Source of the DNA: Pseudomonas sp. LFM046
Lineage (GTDB): Bacteria; Pseudomonadota; Gammaproteobacteria; Pseudomonadales; Pseudomonadaceae
Direction: 5' to 3'
NCBI RefSeq assembly: GCF_000949385.2
Contig: NZ_JYKO02000001.1
Location: 248,001-312,000 of the forward strand
DNA: 64,000 nt
Under the pieces are notes generated by a model. That model was not told the origin of the DNA. It was given only the letters and a program-made list of their open reading frames with translations, and ran no database searches. The translations under genes and the position numbers were made by a program. Shown here piece after piece: positions 42,605 to 51,879 of the stretch; position 1 is the first letter of the stretch, and each line of letters begins with the position of its first letter.

Positions 42605-43210
42605 ATGAAACTCTTCTATTCCCCCGGAGCCTGTTCCCTCGCCGTGCATATCGTGCTGCGCGAGATCGGCAAACCCTTCAGTCTGGAAAAAGTCGATCTG
42701 GCCGCACACAAGACGGCGGGCGGCGAGGACTATTACCGCAACAATCCGAAGGGCTACGTGCCCCTGCTGCAACTGGACAATGGACAATCGCTGACCGAAG
42801 GGCCGGTGATCTGCCAGTACCTGTGCGACCAGGCGGGCCGCACCGACCTGATGCCCGCCGCCGGTTCGCTGCTGCGTTACCGGGTGATGGAGTGGCAGGC
42901 GTTCATCAACAGCGAGCTGCACAAGAGCTTCGGTGCGCTGTTCAACCCGACGCTGGACGACAAGGCCAAGGCGACCTATTCCGGCATGGCCCACCGGCGC
43001 CTGCAGTGGATATCCGAGCAATTGCGCGGGCGCCAGTACCTGACCGGTGACGACTTCACGGCTGCCGATGCCTACCTCTTCACCGTGGCCAACTGGGCGG
43101 GCTTTGTGAACATGGATATTTCCGACTGTCCGGAAGTCCAGGCCTTCCAGGGCCGCGTGGCCACTCGTCCGGCCGTGCAGGAGGCGTTGAAGGCGGAGGG
43201 GTTGGTCTGA
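42605..43210 (+). CDS. Beta-class glutathione S-transferase
   Basis: 201 residues. The N-terminal thioredoxin-like domain begins MKLFYSPGACSLAVHIVL with the beta-class Cys10, followed by cis-Pro VPLLQLDNG and SLTEGPVICQYL (about 50-70). The C-terminal helical domain has the N-capping DDFTAADAYLF motif (about 150). The substrate is unknown; a role in detoxifying aldehydes from demethylation is possible but unsupported. Two DnaA-box-like repeats lie in its leader. Confidence 0.9.
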   Translation: MKLFYSPGACSLAVHIVLREIGKPFSLEKVDLAAHKTAGGEDYYRNNPKGYVPLLQLDNGQSLTEGPVICQYLCDQAGRTDLMPAAGSLLRYRVMEWQAFINSELHKSFGALFNPTLDDKAKATYSGMAHRRLQWISEQLRGRQYLTGDDFTAADAYLFTVANWAGFVNMDISDCPEVQAFQGRVATRPAVQEALKAEGLV

Positions 43211-43259
43211 TCGAGCAGAGGAATCACCTCGATCCCGCGCGGGCGATCCCCCTGCGGAC

Positions 43260-45305
43260 TCAATCCTCCTCCTGCACCGCCTTGTAGGCCCCGGCAAGCT
43301 TCTGCTGAACATCCTGGGGCGCGGCGCTGTAGTGGCTGAGGACCATGTTGAAGGCCCCGTGGCCGGCGGTGATCGCCTTGAGCCGGCCGGCATAGCCGTC
43401 CAGCTCGGCCAGGGGCACCTGGCCGTGGATCAGCGCCAGGCCCTGGGACAGGGACTCGGTGCCGGTGACCTGGCCACGGCGGCCGATGAGGTCGGTGGTG
43501 ATGTCCCCCAGGTTCGCTTCCGGCGTACTGACTTCGATTTCGACCACGGGCTCCAGCACCACCTCGCCGGCTGCGCGCAGGGCGTCGAGCATGGCCTTGC
43601 GCCCGGCGGCCTGGAAGGCGATGTCCTTGGAGTCCACCGGGTGGTGCTTGCCGTCGTAGACGGTGACCTTCACGTCCTCCACCGGCAGCCCGGCCAGGGG
43701 CCCGCAGGCGAGCACCGAGCGGACGCCCTTTTCCACCGAGGGGATGAACTGAGAGGGGATCACGCCGCCCTTCACCTCATCGGCGAAGGCGAAGCCAGAG
43801 CCCCTGGGCAGCGGTTCGATGCGCAGGAACACCTCGCCGAACTGGCCGGCGCCCCCGGTCTGTTTCTTGTGCCGGCTGTGGCCTTCGGACGGACGGGTGA
43901 TGGCTTCGCGATAGGGCACCCTGGGCGGGCGGGTTTCCACTTCCAGCTTGTAGGTGCCGGTGATGCGATCCAGCAGGTAGCGCAGGTGCAGCTCGCCCAT
44001 GCCGCGCAGCACGGTTTCCTGGGTGGAGGCCTGGTAATCCAGCTTCACGCAGGGGTCTTCGGCCTGGAGCCGGTTCAGCACTTCGGCGATGCGCTGCTCG
44101 TCGCCCCGGCGCTTGGCCTCGATCGCCAGGCCCTGCATGGGGGCGGGGAAATCCAGGGGTTTGAGGTGGATCTCGTCCTCGTCATGGGAGTCGTGCAACA
44201 CCGAGTCGAACTCCACTTCGTCCACCTTGGTCAGTGCGCCGAAGTCGCCTGGAATCAGCCGTGTCACCTCTTCATGACGCTTGCCCTGCAGGCGTAGCAG
44301 GTGGCCGATCTTGAAGGGCTTGCGGCCTTCGCCGACGAACAACTGCATGTCCCGCACCAGGGTGCCCTGGTGTACGCGGAAGATGCTGAGTTTGCCCACG
44401 AAGGGGTCGATCACCACCTTGAATACGTGGGCCAGGACGTGTTGCTGCGGGTCAGGCCGGGAGCGGAAGGTCTTCGCGTCCGCTCCCTCGCCCTTGAGAA
44501 AGAGGGGCGGATTCCCCTCGGTGGGATTGGGAGCCAGGCGTGCCAGGATATCCAGCAGCTCTGCCACGCCGGCGCCGGTGCGCGCGGAGGTGAAGCACAG
44601 CGGGATCAGGTGCCCCTCACGCAGGGCCCGCTCGAAGGGCTCGTGCAGCTCGGCGGGGGCGATCTCGCCCTGTTCCAGGTAGCGCGCCATCAGTTCCTCA
44701 TCGACTTCCACCACCTGGTCCACCAGGGCCTGGTGGGCCTCGGCCACCGAGGAGAAGTCAGCCGCGCCGTCGGGTTCGAAGAAGCAGTCCACCACGCGGC
44801 TGGCGTTGTCCGCTGGCAGGTTGAGCGGCAGCACTTCCTTGCCGAAGGCTTCCCGCAGGCTGGCGAGCAGGGCAGGGAGGTCCACCCGCTCGGCGTCGAT
44901 CTTGTTCACCACCAGCATGCGGCACAGCCCGCGTTCGGCCGCCAGCGCCATCATCCGTCGGGTGTTGAGCTCGATGCCGTTCTGGGCGTTGACCACCACC
45001 AGCGCGGTCTCCACCGCCGCCAGTGCAGCAATGGATTGGCCGATGAAGTCCGGGTAGCCGGGGGTGTCGATCAGGTTCAGCTCGGCACCGGCGTAGCTGC
45101 AGTGGGCCAGGGCCGAGGCCAGCGAGTGGCGGTACTCACGCTCCAGTGGGTCGAAGTCGCAGACCGTGTCGCCGCGCTCCAGGCTGCCGGCGTTGGGAAT
45201 CGCGCCGCTGCGATGCAGCAGGGCTTCGGTCAGGCTGGTCTTGCCGCTGTCGCCTTGGCCGACCAGGGCGACCGTTCGAATGGCTTCCACCGAGTAGTTC
45301 GCCAT
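43260..45305 (-). CDS. Elongation factor G-like GTPase (divergent EF-G paralogue)
   Basis: 681 residues with all EF-G domains: G1 GQGDSGKT (16-23), G3 DTPG (80-83), G4 NKID (134-137), then domains II-V (YREAITRP; GGVIPSQFIPSVEKGVRS; YSAAPQDVQQKL). The G1 loop (GQGDSGKTSL rather than GHIDAGKTT), the short C-terminus and the position away from rpsL-rpsG-fusA-tuf mark it as a second, specialised EF-G such as those with ribosome-recycling or stress roles. Start 45305 is the homology start. The 846 bp upstream are gene-free. Confidence 0.9.
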   Translation of the reverse strand: MANYSVEAIRTVALVGQGDSGKTSLTEALLHRSGAIPNAGSLERGDTVCDFDPLEREYRHSLASALAHCSYAGAELNLIDTPGYPDFIGQSIAALAAVETALVVVNAQNGIELNTRRMMALAAERGLCRMLVVNKIDAERVDLPALLASLREAFGKEVLPLNLPADNASRVVDCFFEPDGAADFSSVAEAHQALVDQVVEVDEELMARYLEQGEIAPAELHEPFERALREGHLIPLCFTSARTGAGVAELLDILARLAPNPTEGNPPLFLKGEGADAKTFRSRPDPQQHVLAHVFKVVIDPFVGKLSIFRVHQGTLVRDMQLFVGEGRKPFKIGHLLRLQGKRHEEVTRLIPGDFGALTKVDEVEFDSVLHDSHDEDEIHLKPLDFPAPMQGLAIEAKRRGDEQRIAEVLNRLQAEDPCVKLDYQASTQETVLRGMGELHLRYLLDRITGTYKLEVETRPPRVPYREAITRPSEGHSRHKKQTGGAGQFGEVFLRIEPLPRGSGFAFADEVKGGVIPSQFIPSVEKGVRSVLACGPLAGLPVEDVKVTVYDGKHHPVDSKDIAFQAAGRKAMLDALRAAGEVVLEPVVEIEVSTPEANLGDITTDLIGRRGQVTGTESLSQGLALIHGQVPLAELDGYAGRLKAITAGHGAFNMVLSHYSAAPQDVQQKLAGAYKAVQEED

Positions 45306-45460
45306 GAGCACCTCCGCAGGCTGGGTGTTTCCAGTATAGGCAGGCGCCCCGCGCCTGCCCCGGATGCCCGGTTCCTGCTGCAACCTGTTGATACTGCTCG
45401 AAAAATGAACGCATTCCGGCAGCCCGCGCCAAATGGGGCCTGGGAAGGAGTCTGTACAGC

Positions 45461-46020
45461 TTGTCCACAGAAGACTCCACCGGCTTTGTGGGTAAAGGCG
45501 CGGTTTTCCACTGTCTGATCCCGGGTTCAGGCGGGGTAACGGGGCTTAAACGGCACTAGAACGGCAATTGATCATCAGGCTATACAGCCCGTGTCTAGTG
45601 GCGTTGACCTGTTTTTCAACGGCTTTTCCACAGGGATGTGCACGGATTTTGTGCGCAAATTTTTGGCGAGAGACTTCTCTTGTGCGTGAAATTGGCTGCA
45701 GGCCAGGAATTACGGGGCTTGAGCTATACAGGCGCGTCAACAGGTTTTGCACAGGGTTATCCACACTTTCTGGGGGTAAGCCTGAGGTGTGCTTGGGGTG
45801 GTCAATAAGTGATCAGATGCCTGTATCGCGCGTGGTACAAGGCGTGCAGGAGGTTTTCCACAGCTTGTGTACCTTTCGCTACACAGAATTTGTGTGAAGA
45901 ATTGGCAAGTTGTTGAAATAGATCAGGAAATATCCAGCAGGCGGAAGGCCACGGCTGACGCGGGGTGCAGCCATGGCTCTACAGATTGTCCACAGCTTGA
46001 TCCACGGAAAACGGGGGTAA
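45461..46020 (+). repeat. Cluster of six DnaA-box-like repeat units
   Basis: Units at 45461-45495, 45504-45539, 45624-45658, 45745-45779, 45854-45898 (long form) and 45986-46020, all in the same orientation. Shared layout: TTKTCCACAG, then about five bases, then a second TCCAC, then TTNTGGGGGTAA at the right end. The unit at 45745 contains a perfect consensus DnaA box TTATCCACA (45757) after TTTTGCACA; others carry TTTTCCACA or TTGTCCACA. The long forms insert about 11 bp, one helical turn. Further units lie at 42363, 42486 and 48415. Confidence 0.75.
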
Positions 46021-46049
46021 GGCGGGGAATTGGGGAAGAAATGCCAGTG

Positions 46050-46136
46050 CGTAGGGTGGATGTCGCTTTTCACATCCACCATCGTCACCCGGCCTACCGC
46101 CGATGGTGGGTCGGTGAAGCGTGACCCACCCTACAG
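46050..46136. repeat. REP-like inverted repeat (GTAGGGTGGA family)
   Basis: GTAGGGTGGATGTCGCTTTT on the left, GAAGCGTGACCCACCCTAC on the right. Confidence 0.7.
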
Positions 46137-46151
46137 GGGATTGCGCTTGTA

Positions 46152-47192
46152 TCAGGCCCCCATCGCCGCGCGGATATCCACCGCCAGCTCGCGAACGCGG
46201 TCCATCTCGGTATCCCAGGAGCACATGAAGCGGGCGCCGCCGGCACCGATGAAGGTGTAGAAGCGCCAGCCCTTGGCGCGCAGGTATTCCAGCGCCGCCT
46301 CGGACATTTGCAGGAACACGCCGTTGGCTTCCACCGGGAACATCAGGCTGACGCCCGGCACATCGGCCACCAGCTCCGCCAGCAGGCGTGCGCACGCGTT
46401 GGCGTGGTTGCCGTAGTGCAGCCAGGCGTCGTCTTGCAGCAGGCCCACCCAGGGGGCGGCGAGGAAGCGCATCTTCGAGGCCAGCTGGCCGGCCTGCTTG
46501 CAGCGGTAGTCGAAGTCTTCGGCCAGGTCGCGGTTGAAGAAGAGGATCGCTTCGCCCACGGCCATGCCGTTCTTGGTACCGCCGAAGCAGAGCACGTCCA
46601 CGCCGGCTTTCCAGGTCAGTTCCGCGGGCGAGCAGCCGAGGAACGCGCAGGCGTTGGAAAAGCGCGCGCCGTCCATGTGCAGGTTCAGGCCCAGCTCCTT
46701 GCACACCTGGCTGATGGCGCGGACTTCATCCGGACGGTAGACGGTGCCCACTTCGGTGGCCTGGGTGAGGGTGACGACCCGCGGCTTGGGGTAGTGAATG
46801 TCCTGGCGCTTCAGGGCGATCTCGCGGATCGCCTCGGGCGTCAGCTTGCCATCGGCGGTCTTGGCCAGCAGCAGCTTGGAGCCGTTGGAGAAGAACTCGG
46901 GCGCGCCGCATTCGTCGGTCTCGACGTGGGCGGTCTCGGAGCAGATCACGCTGTGGTAGCTCTGGCACAGGGAGGCCAGGGCCAGGGAGTTGGCGGCGGT
47001 GCCGTTGAAGGCGAAGAAGACTTCGCAGTCGGTCTCGAACAACTGGCGGAAGTGGTCGGAGGCGCGGGCCGTCCACTGGTCCTCGCCGTAGGCGCGCTCA
47101 TGGCCGCGATTGGCCTCGGCCATTGCGGCCCAGGCTTCCGGGCAGATGCCGGAATAGTTGTCGCTGGCGAATTGCTGGGTCTGATCGGTCAT
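46152..47192 (-). CDS. ltaE: Low-specificity L-threonine aldolase
   Basis: PLP enzyme cleaving L-threonine (and allo-threonine) to glycine and acetaldehyde, feeding the glycine pool of this cluster. 346 residues, beta-eliminating-lyase fold I. The PLP-binding Lys lies in LCFGGTKNGMAVGEA (about 205), with HMDGARFSNA (about 175) the aspartate contact and the N-terminal FASDNYSG motif. Start 47192 has AAGGA about 8 bases upstream. Confidence 0.92.
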   Translation of the reverse strand: MTDQTQQFASDNYSGICPEAWAAMAEANRGHERAYGEDQWTARASDHFRQLFETDCEVFFAFNGTAANSLALASLCQSYHSVICSETAHVETDECGAPEFFSNGSKLLLAKTADGKLTPEAIREIALKRQDIHYPKPRVVTLTQATEVGTVYRPDEVRAISQVCKELGLNLHMDGARFSNACAFLGCSPAELTWKAGVDVLCFGGTKNGMAVGEAILFFNRDLAEDFDYRCKQAGQLASKMRFLAAPWVGLLQDDAWLHYGNHANACARLLAELVADVPGVSLMFPVEANGVFLQMSEAALEYLRAKGWRFYTFIGAGGARFMCSWDTEMDRVRELAVDIRAAMGA

Positions 47193-47398
47193 GTACTGGT
47201 CCTTCTGTCCATTCACCTGCAGTCACAGGCGTATCGGGCCTAACTTTACGCCAGGTTTGGGTCGCAGGTTTCGTTCCTGGCGACATCCTTTTCTGCCAGC
47301 GGCGCCTGGTCATCCCGATTGAACTCCGGACACTGGCGGCGTCTCACATTCATGGAGCGCGCTCTGCCGCGTGTTCCGCTCCGAAGGGAGGTACCGAC

Positions 47399-47701
47399 AT
47401 GCGTTGCAAGACCCTGATCGCCCTTTTCGTCTCCATGCTGATCGGCCTGCCGGCCATCGGCGCCGACTGGCCCGCTGGTGAGCGCGAGAAGTTCATGCAG
47501 GATTGCCAATCCAGCGGCCAGGCCACCGTTGCCCCCGACAAGCTGCAGCGTTATTGCGGCTGCGCGGCGGACAAGATCAGTAATGAGTTCAGCCGGGAAG
47601 AGCTGGACCGGCTGAAGGGCCAGAAGACGCCGCTGCCCGAAGAGACCCAGGCGCGTCTGGTGAAAGTGTCCCAGTCCTGCCTGAGCCAGCTGAACGGCTG
47701 A
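47399..47701 (+). CDS. Small secreted four-cysteine protein, unknown function
   Basis: 100 residues. The signal peptide MRCKTLIALFVSMLIGLPAIGA leaves a mature chain with four Cys (C36, C53, C55, C94), including a CGC motif (RYCGCAADKI), followed by a helical, charged C-terminal half. GGGAGG lies 7 bases before the ATG. Divergent from ltaE. A periplasmic disulfide-stabilised protein is likely; no function can be assigned. Confidence 0.75.
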   Translation: MRCKTLIALFVSMLIGLPAIGADWPAGEREKFMQDCQSSGQATVAPDKLQRYCGCAADKISNEFSREELDRLKGQKTPLPEETQARLVKVSQSCLSQLNG

Positions 47702-47724
47702 TCCTCTCCGCGTCGCTCCGGAAG

Positions 47725-48141
47725 CTACGGGGCCTGCCAGGCGGCGGCGCGCTCGCGGATATCGACGGGAAAGGCGCGGGCCCGGCGGGCCAGGGTGTCC
47801 AGGTGCACGCCCACCAGGGTGGTGACGGCGGCGATTTCGCCGGTCTCGTCATTGCGCATCTCATGACGGAAGCGAATGGACTTGTCCTTGATTTCCAGCA
47901 CCTGGGAATGGATGGACACCACGTCACCTGCGTGCAACTCGCGGCGGTATTCGATCTGCTGCTCCACCGCCGCCATGCCGGCGTTCTCGTCGCGCAGACG
48001 CGATGGCGCAAGGCCCAGCAGAGTGAAGAGCTGCCAGGTGGCCTCGTCGAACTTGCCGACGTACCACATCACGTTCATGTGGCCCATGTGATCGCAATGC
48101 CAGGGGTAGACAGCGCCACGGTAGGTCAGGGTTTCGCTCAT
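47725..48141 (-). CDS. Acyl-CoA thioesterase, 4HBT/YbgC-like
   Basis: 138 residues. Hotdog fold with the catalytic-type segment HCDHMGHMNVMWYVGKFDEATW (about 15-36; Asp and His as in 4-hydroxybenzoyl-CoA thioesterases). Related in fold to CdhB but not close to it. Substrate unknown. Convergent with the four-Cys protein. Start 48141 (MSETLTYRG) chosen by homology. Confidence 0.87.
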   Translation of the reverse strand: MSETLTYRGAVYPWHCDHMGHMNVMWYVGKFDEATWQLFTLLGLAPSRLRDENAGMAAVEQQIEYRRELHAGDVVSIHSQVLEIKDKSIRFRHEMRNDETGEIAAVTTLVGVHLDTLARRARAFPVDIRERAAAWQAP

Positions 48142-48414
48142 GTCAGGTTGCCTCGTATCGGCTGCGATCCACCGGCGCCTGGGATGACGAAGGGGCAGGG
48201 CGCGCTTCGCGTCCATGACCGCTCGACAGTGCCGGGTTCCAGATTGGTCAATATTTGAACGGGGCTTTTATATCAGCGATGAAACCCAGGTGCGGCGCGG
48301 GTTACAAAATTTAATCGTGCGTTTAATTTTCAGCGCTGCTCCGCCGATTTGTATGTTTTTTGATCGGTTCCTGCAGGCCCCGAGTCACCGGCGCCCCAGG
48401 CGAGCGCCCACACC

Positions 48415-48449
48415 TTATCCACAGTCCATTGCACAGATTCTGGGGGCAG
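48415..48449 (+). repeat. DnaA-box-like repeat unit
   Basis: 35-bp unit starting with a perfect DnaA box TTATCCACA, then GTCCATTGCACAG, then ATTCTGGGGGCAG. Same strand and layout as the 45461-46020 cluster. Confidence 0.7.
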
Positions 48450-48562
48450 CTTCGTCGGCAACGCCCTGAATTGGCTCAGAAAATGAGCGATCGAAGGGAG
48501 GCGGTGGCCGGCGCGGGGTAGGGGGCATTGGCTCATGCGCGGCGAAGACCTGGTCGCTTTTC

Positions 48563-48636
48563 TGTAGGGGGAATTCATTCGCCAGGCACGACCGCACTCA
48601 GTCATCGCGATTGAAGTCGCACCCACGGATGGCGCC
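48563..48636. repeat. Degenerate REP element
   Basis: TGTAGGGGGAATTCATTCGC with a poorly matched right arm (GCGATTGAAGTCGCACCC). Confidence 0.5.
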
Positions 48637-48884
48637 GATGCGACAGAGCGACTGTCGTTTTTGGGTGGCGGCAAGTGAGGCGGCGGTTGAAAACCGGTTC
48701 TGTCGTTTTATCGATTTCGCGGCGTGGCGGCGGGTCTGCACCGCTGGCCTGCTCGCACCTGTCCCAACCCCCTTGGCCTGCGTCGTCCAGGCCTCTTTCC
48801 CGGCGCGGTGCCGGATGCAGTGGTGAGGGCACAGAAAAGAAGAGGTGCCTCCGTTCACCCATGGGTCAGTTTGGGCATTTACAC

Positions 48885-48899
48885 GTCGCAAACAGGCAA
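48885..48899 (+). promoter_or_regulatory. Candidate GbdR operator of the glyA-sox operon
   Basis: GTCGCAAACAGGCAA, 122 bp before glyA. Downstream similarity with the gbcB promoter extends over about 45 bp. Confidence 0.65.
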
Positions 48900-49021
48900 A
48901 CGGGGCGTCGGGCTATTTCGCACAATCGGCTCCAACAGGCAGGTACCGGCAGTCTTCCAGCGGTCGGTGCGGGGCCCCCAAAACAACAGATACGACAGCG
49001 GGTTGTCGCAGGAGATCATCG

Positions 49022-50275
<1,254 letters not shown>

Positions 50276-50290
50276 TCCAGGAGTCTCGGC

Positions 50291-51541
50291 ATGCAACGTT
50301 ATTCCGGCTTCGGTCTGTTCAAGCACTCCCTGAGCCACCACGAAAACTGGCAACGCATGTGGCGCAACCCGACGCCGAAGCCGGTCTATGACGTGATCAT
50401 CGTCGGCGGTGGCGGCCACGGTCTGGCCACCGCCTACTACCTGGCCAAGGAGTTCGGCGTGAAGAACGTCGCGGTGGTGGAGAAGGGCTGGCTGGGCGGC
50501 GGTAACACCGCGCGCAACACCACCATCGTCCGCTCCAACTACCTGTGGGACGAAGCGGCGCAGCTGTACGAGCACGCCATGAAGCTGTGGGAAGGCCTGT
50601 CCCAGGACCTGAACTACAACGTCATGTTCTCCCAGCGCGGCGTCTACAACCTGTGCCACACCCTGCAAGACATGCGTGACTCGGCTCGCCGGGTCAATGC
50701 CAACCGCCTGAACGGCGTCGACGGCGAACTGCTGGACGCCCGCCAGGTGGCCGAGGAGATTCCGTTCCTCGACTGCAGCAAGAACACCCGCTACCCGATC
50801 ATGGGTTCCACCGTGCAGCGTCGTGGGGGCGTGGCCCGCCACGATGCCGTAGCCTGGGGCTACGCCCGTGCCGCCGACGCCCTTGGCGTCGACCTGCTGC
50901 AGAACACCGAAGTCATCGGTTTCCGCAAGCAGGATGGCGCGGTGATCGGTGTCGAAACCAACCGTGGTTTCATCGGCGCCAAGCGCGTCGGCGTGGTCAC
51001 CGCCGGTAACTCCGGGCACATGGCCAAGCAGGCCGGCTTCCGCCTGCCGCTGGAATCCCACCCGCTGCAGGCGCTGGTTTCCGAGCCGATCAAGCCGATC
51101 ATCCACAGCGTGATCATGTCCAACGCCGTGCATGGCTACATCAGCCAGTCCGACAAGGGCGACCTGGTCATCGGCGCCGGCATCGACGGCTACAACGGCT
51201 ACGGCCAGCGCGGTTCCTACGGGACCATCGAGCACACCCTGCAGGCGATCGTGGAGATGTTCCCGATCCTTTCCCGCGTGCGCATGAACCGTCAGTGGGG
51301 CGGCATCGTGGATACCACCCCGGACGCCTGCCCGATCATCTCCAAGACCCCGGTGAAGAACCTGTTCTTCAACTGCGGCTGGGGTACCGGTGGCTTCAAG
51401 GCCACTCCGGGCTCGGGCCACGTCTTCGCGGCGAGCCTGGCGCGCGGCGAGATGCATCCGCTGGCCAAGCCTTTCTCCATCGACCGTTTCCATACCGGCG
51501 CGCTGATCGACGAGCACGGCGCCGCTGCCGTGGCTCACTAA
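50291..51541 (+). CDS. soxB: Sarcosine oxidase, beta subunit
   Basis: 416 residues. FAD-binding N-terminus [20 protein letters not shown] (about 37-56), with [17 protein letters not shown] (about 73-89) and the family's [16 protein letters not shown] (the covalent-flavin His region, about 177-192). Subunit of the heterotetrameric enzyme oxidising sarcosine to glycine. Starts 15 bp after glyA. Confidence 0.95.
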   Translation: MQRYSGFGLFKHSLSHHENWQRMWRNPTPKPVYDVIIVGGGGHGLATAYYLAKEFGVKNVAVVEKGWLGGGNTARNTTIVRSNYLWDEAAQLYEHAMKLWEGLSQDLNYNVMFSQRGVYNLCHTLQDMRDSARRVNANRLNGVDGELLDARQVAEEIPFLDCSKNTRYPIMGSTVQRRGGVARHDAVAWGYARAADALGVDLLQNTEVIGFRKQDGAVIGVETNRGFIGAKRVGVVTAGNSGHMAKQAGFRLPLESHPLQALVSEPIKPIIHSVIMSNAVHGYISQSDKGDLVIGAGIDGYNGYGQRGSYGTIEHTLQAIVEMFPILSRVRMNRQWGGIVDTTPDACPIISKTPVKNLFFNCGWGTGGFKATPGSGHVFAASLARGEMHPLAKPFSIDRFHTGALIDEHGAAAVAH

Positions 51542-51552
51542 GGAGACCCGCC

Positions 51553-51879
51553 ATGCTGCACATTTTCTGTCCTTACTGTGGCGAACTGCGCTCCGAAGAG
51601 GAATTCCACGCCAAGGGCCAGGCGCACATCCCGCGCCCCCTGGACCCGAACGCCTGCACCGACGAGGAGTGGGGCGACTACATCTTCTTCCGCGACAACC
51701 CGCGCGGCATCCACCACGAGCTGTGGGTGCACTCCGCCGGCTGCCGCAAGTACTTCAACGCCACGCGCCACACCGTGAGCTACGAAATCCTCGAAACCTA
51801 CAAGATCGGTGAGAAACCCACTGTCACCGAGGCCAACGTCGGCGAGAAGAAAGCCGCGACCGCAGGAGTAACGGCATGA
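51553..51879 (+). CDS. soxD: Sarcosine oxidase, delta subunit
   Basis: 108 residues. Zinc-site pattern CPYCGELRSEEEF with HHELWVHSAGC completing the ligands. 11 bp after soxB; ATGA overlap with soxA. The C-terminal tail (TEANVGEKKAATAGVTA) is variable in the family. Confidence 0.94.
   Translation: MLHIFCPYCGELRSEEEFHAKGQAHIPRPLDPNACTDEEWGDYIFFRDNPRGIHHELWVHSAGCRKYFNATRHTVSYEILETYKIGEKPTVTEANVGEKKAATAGVTA

Larger units (their letters stand above)
45306..46151. other. 846-bp gene-less region with a cluster of DnaA-box-like repeats
   Basis: No coding frame resembles a gene. The content is six repeat units (next entry), a repeated word GCTATACAG (45581 and 45723) within a longer similarity GGGGCTT...CTATACAG...GCGT...CAAC, and a terminal REP-like hairpin (46050-46136). 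Confidence 0.7.
48142..49021. other. 880-bp gene-less region before glyA
   Basis: Left part AT-rich; contains one DnaA-box-like unit (48415), a degenerate REP (48563-48636), a direct repeat CTGTCGTTTT (48650 and 48703, 53 bp apart), and the GbdR-type box at 48885. The glyA frame is open to 48845, but the upstream part does not belong to the protein. Confidence 0.6.

Noticed and set aside
45306-46151. Chromosomal replication origin (oriC) at the DnaA-box-like cluster
   Set aside because: No dnaA, dnaN, rpmH, rnpA, gidA or parAB nearby and no clear AT-rich 13-mer array. A titration or regulatory site is more plausible than an origin.
42363-48449. CRISPR array
   Set aside because: Repeat spacing is irregular, units are imperfect, no cas genes, and spacers are not of constant length.
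48142-49021. Glycine riboswitch before glyA-sox
   Set aside because: No tandem aptamer-like structure found by eye; the region is explained by repeats and the GbdR-type box.
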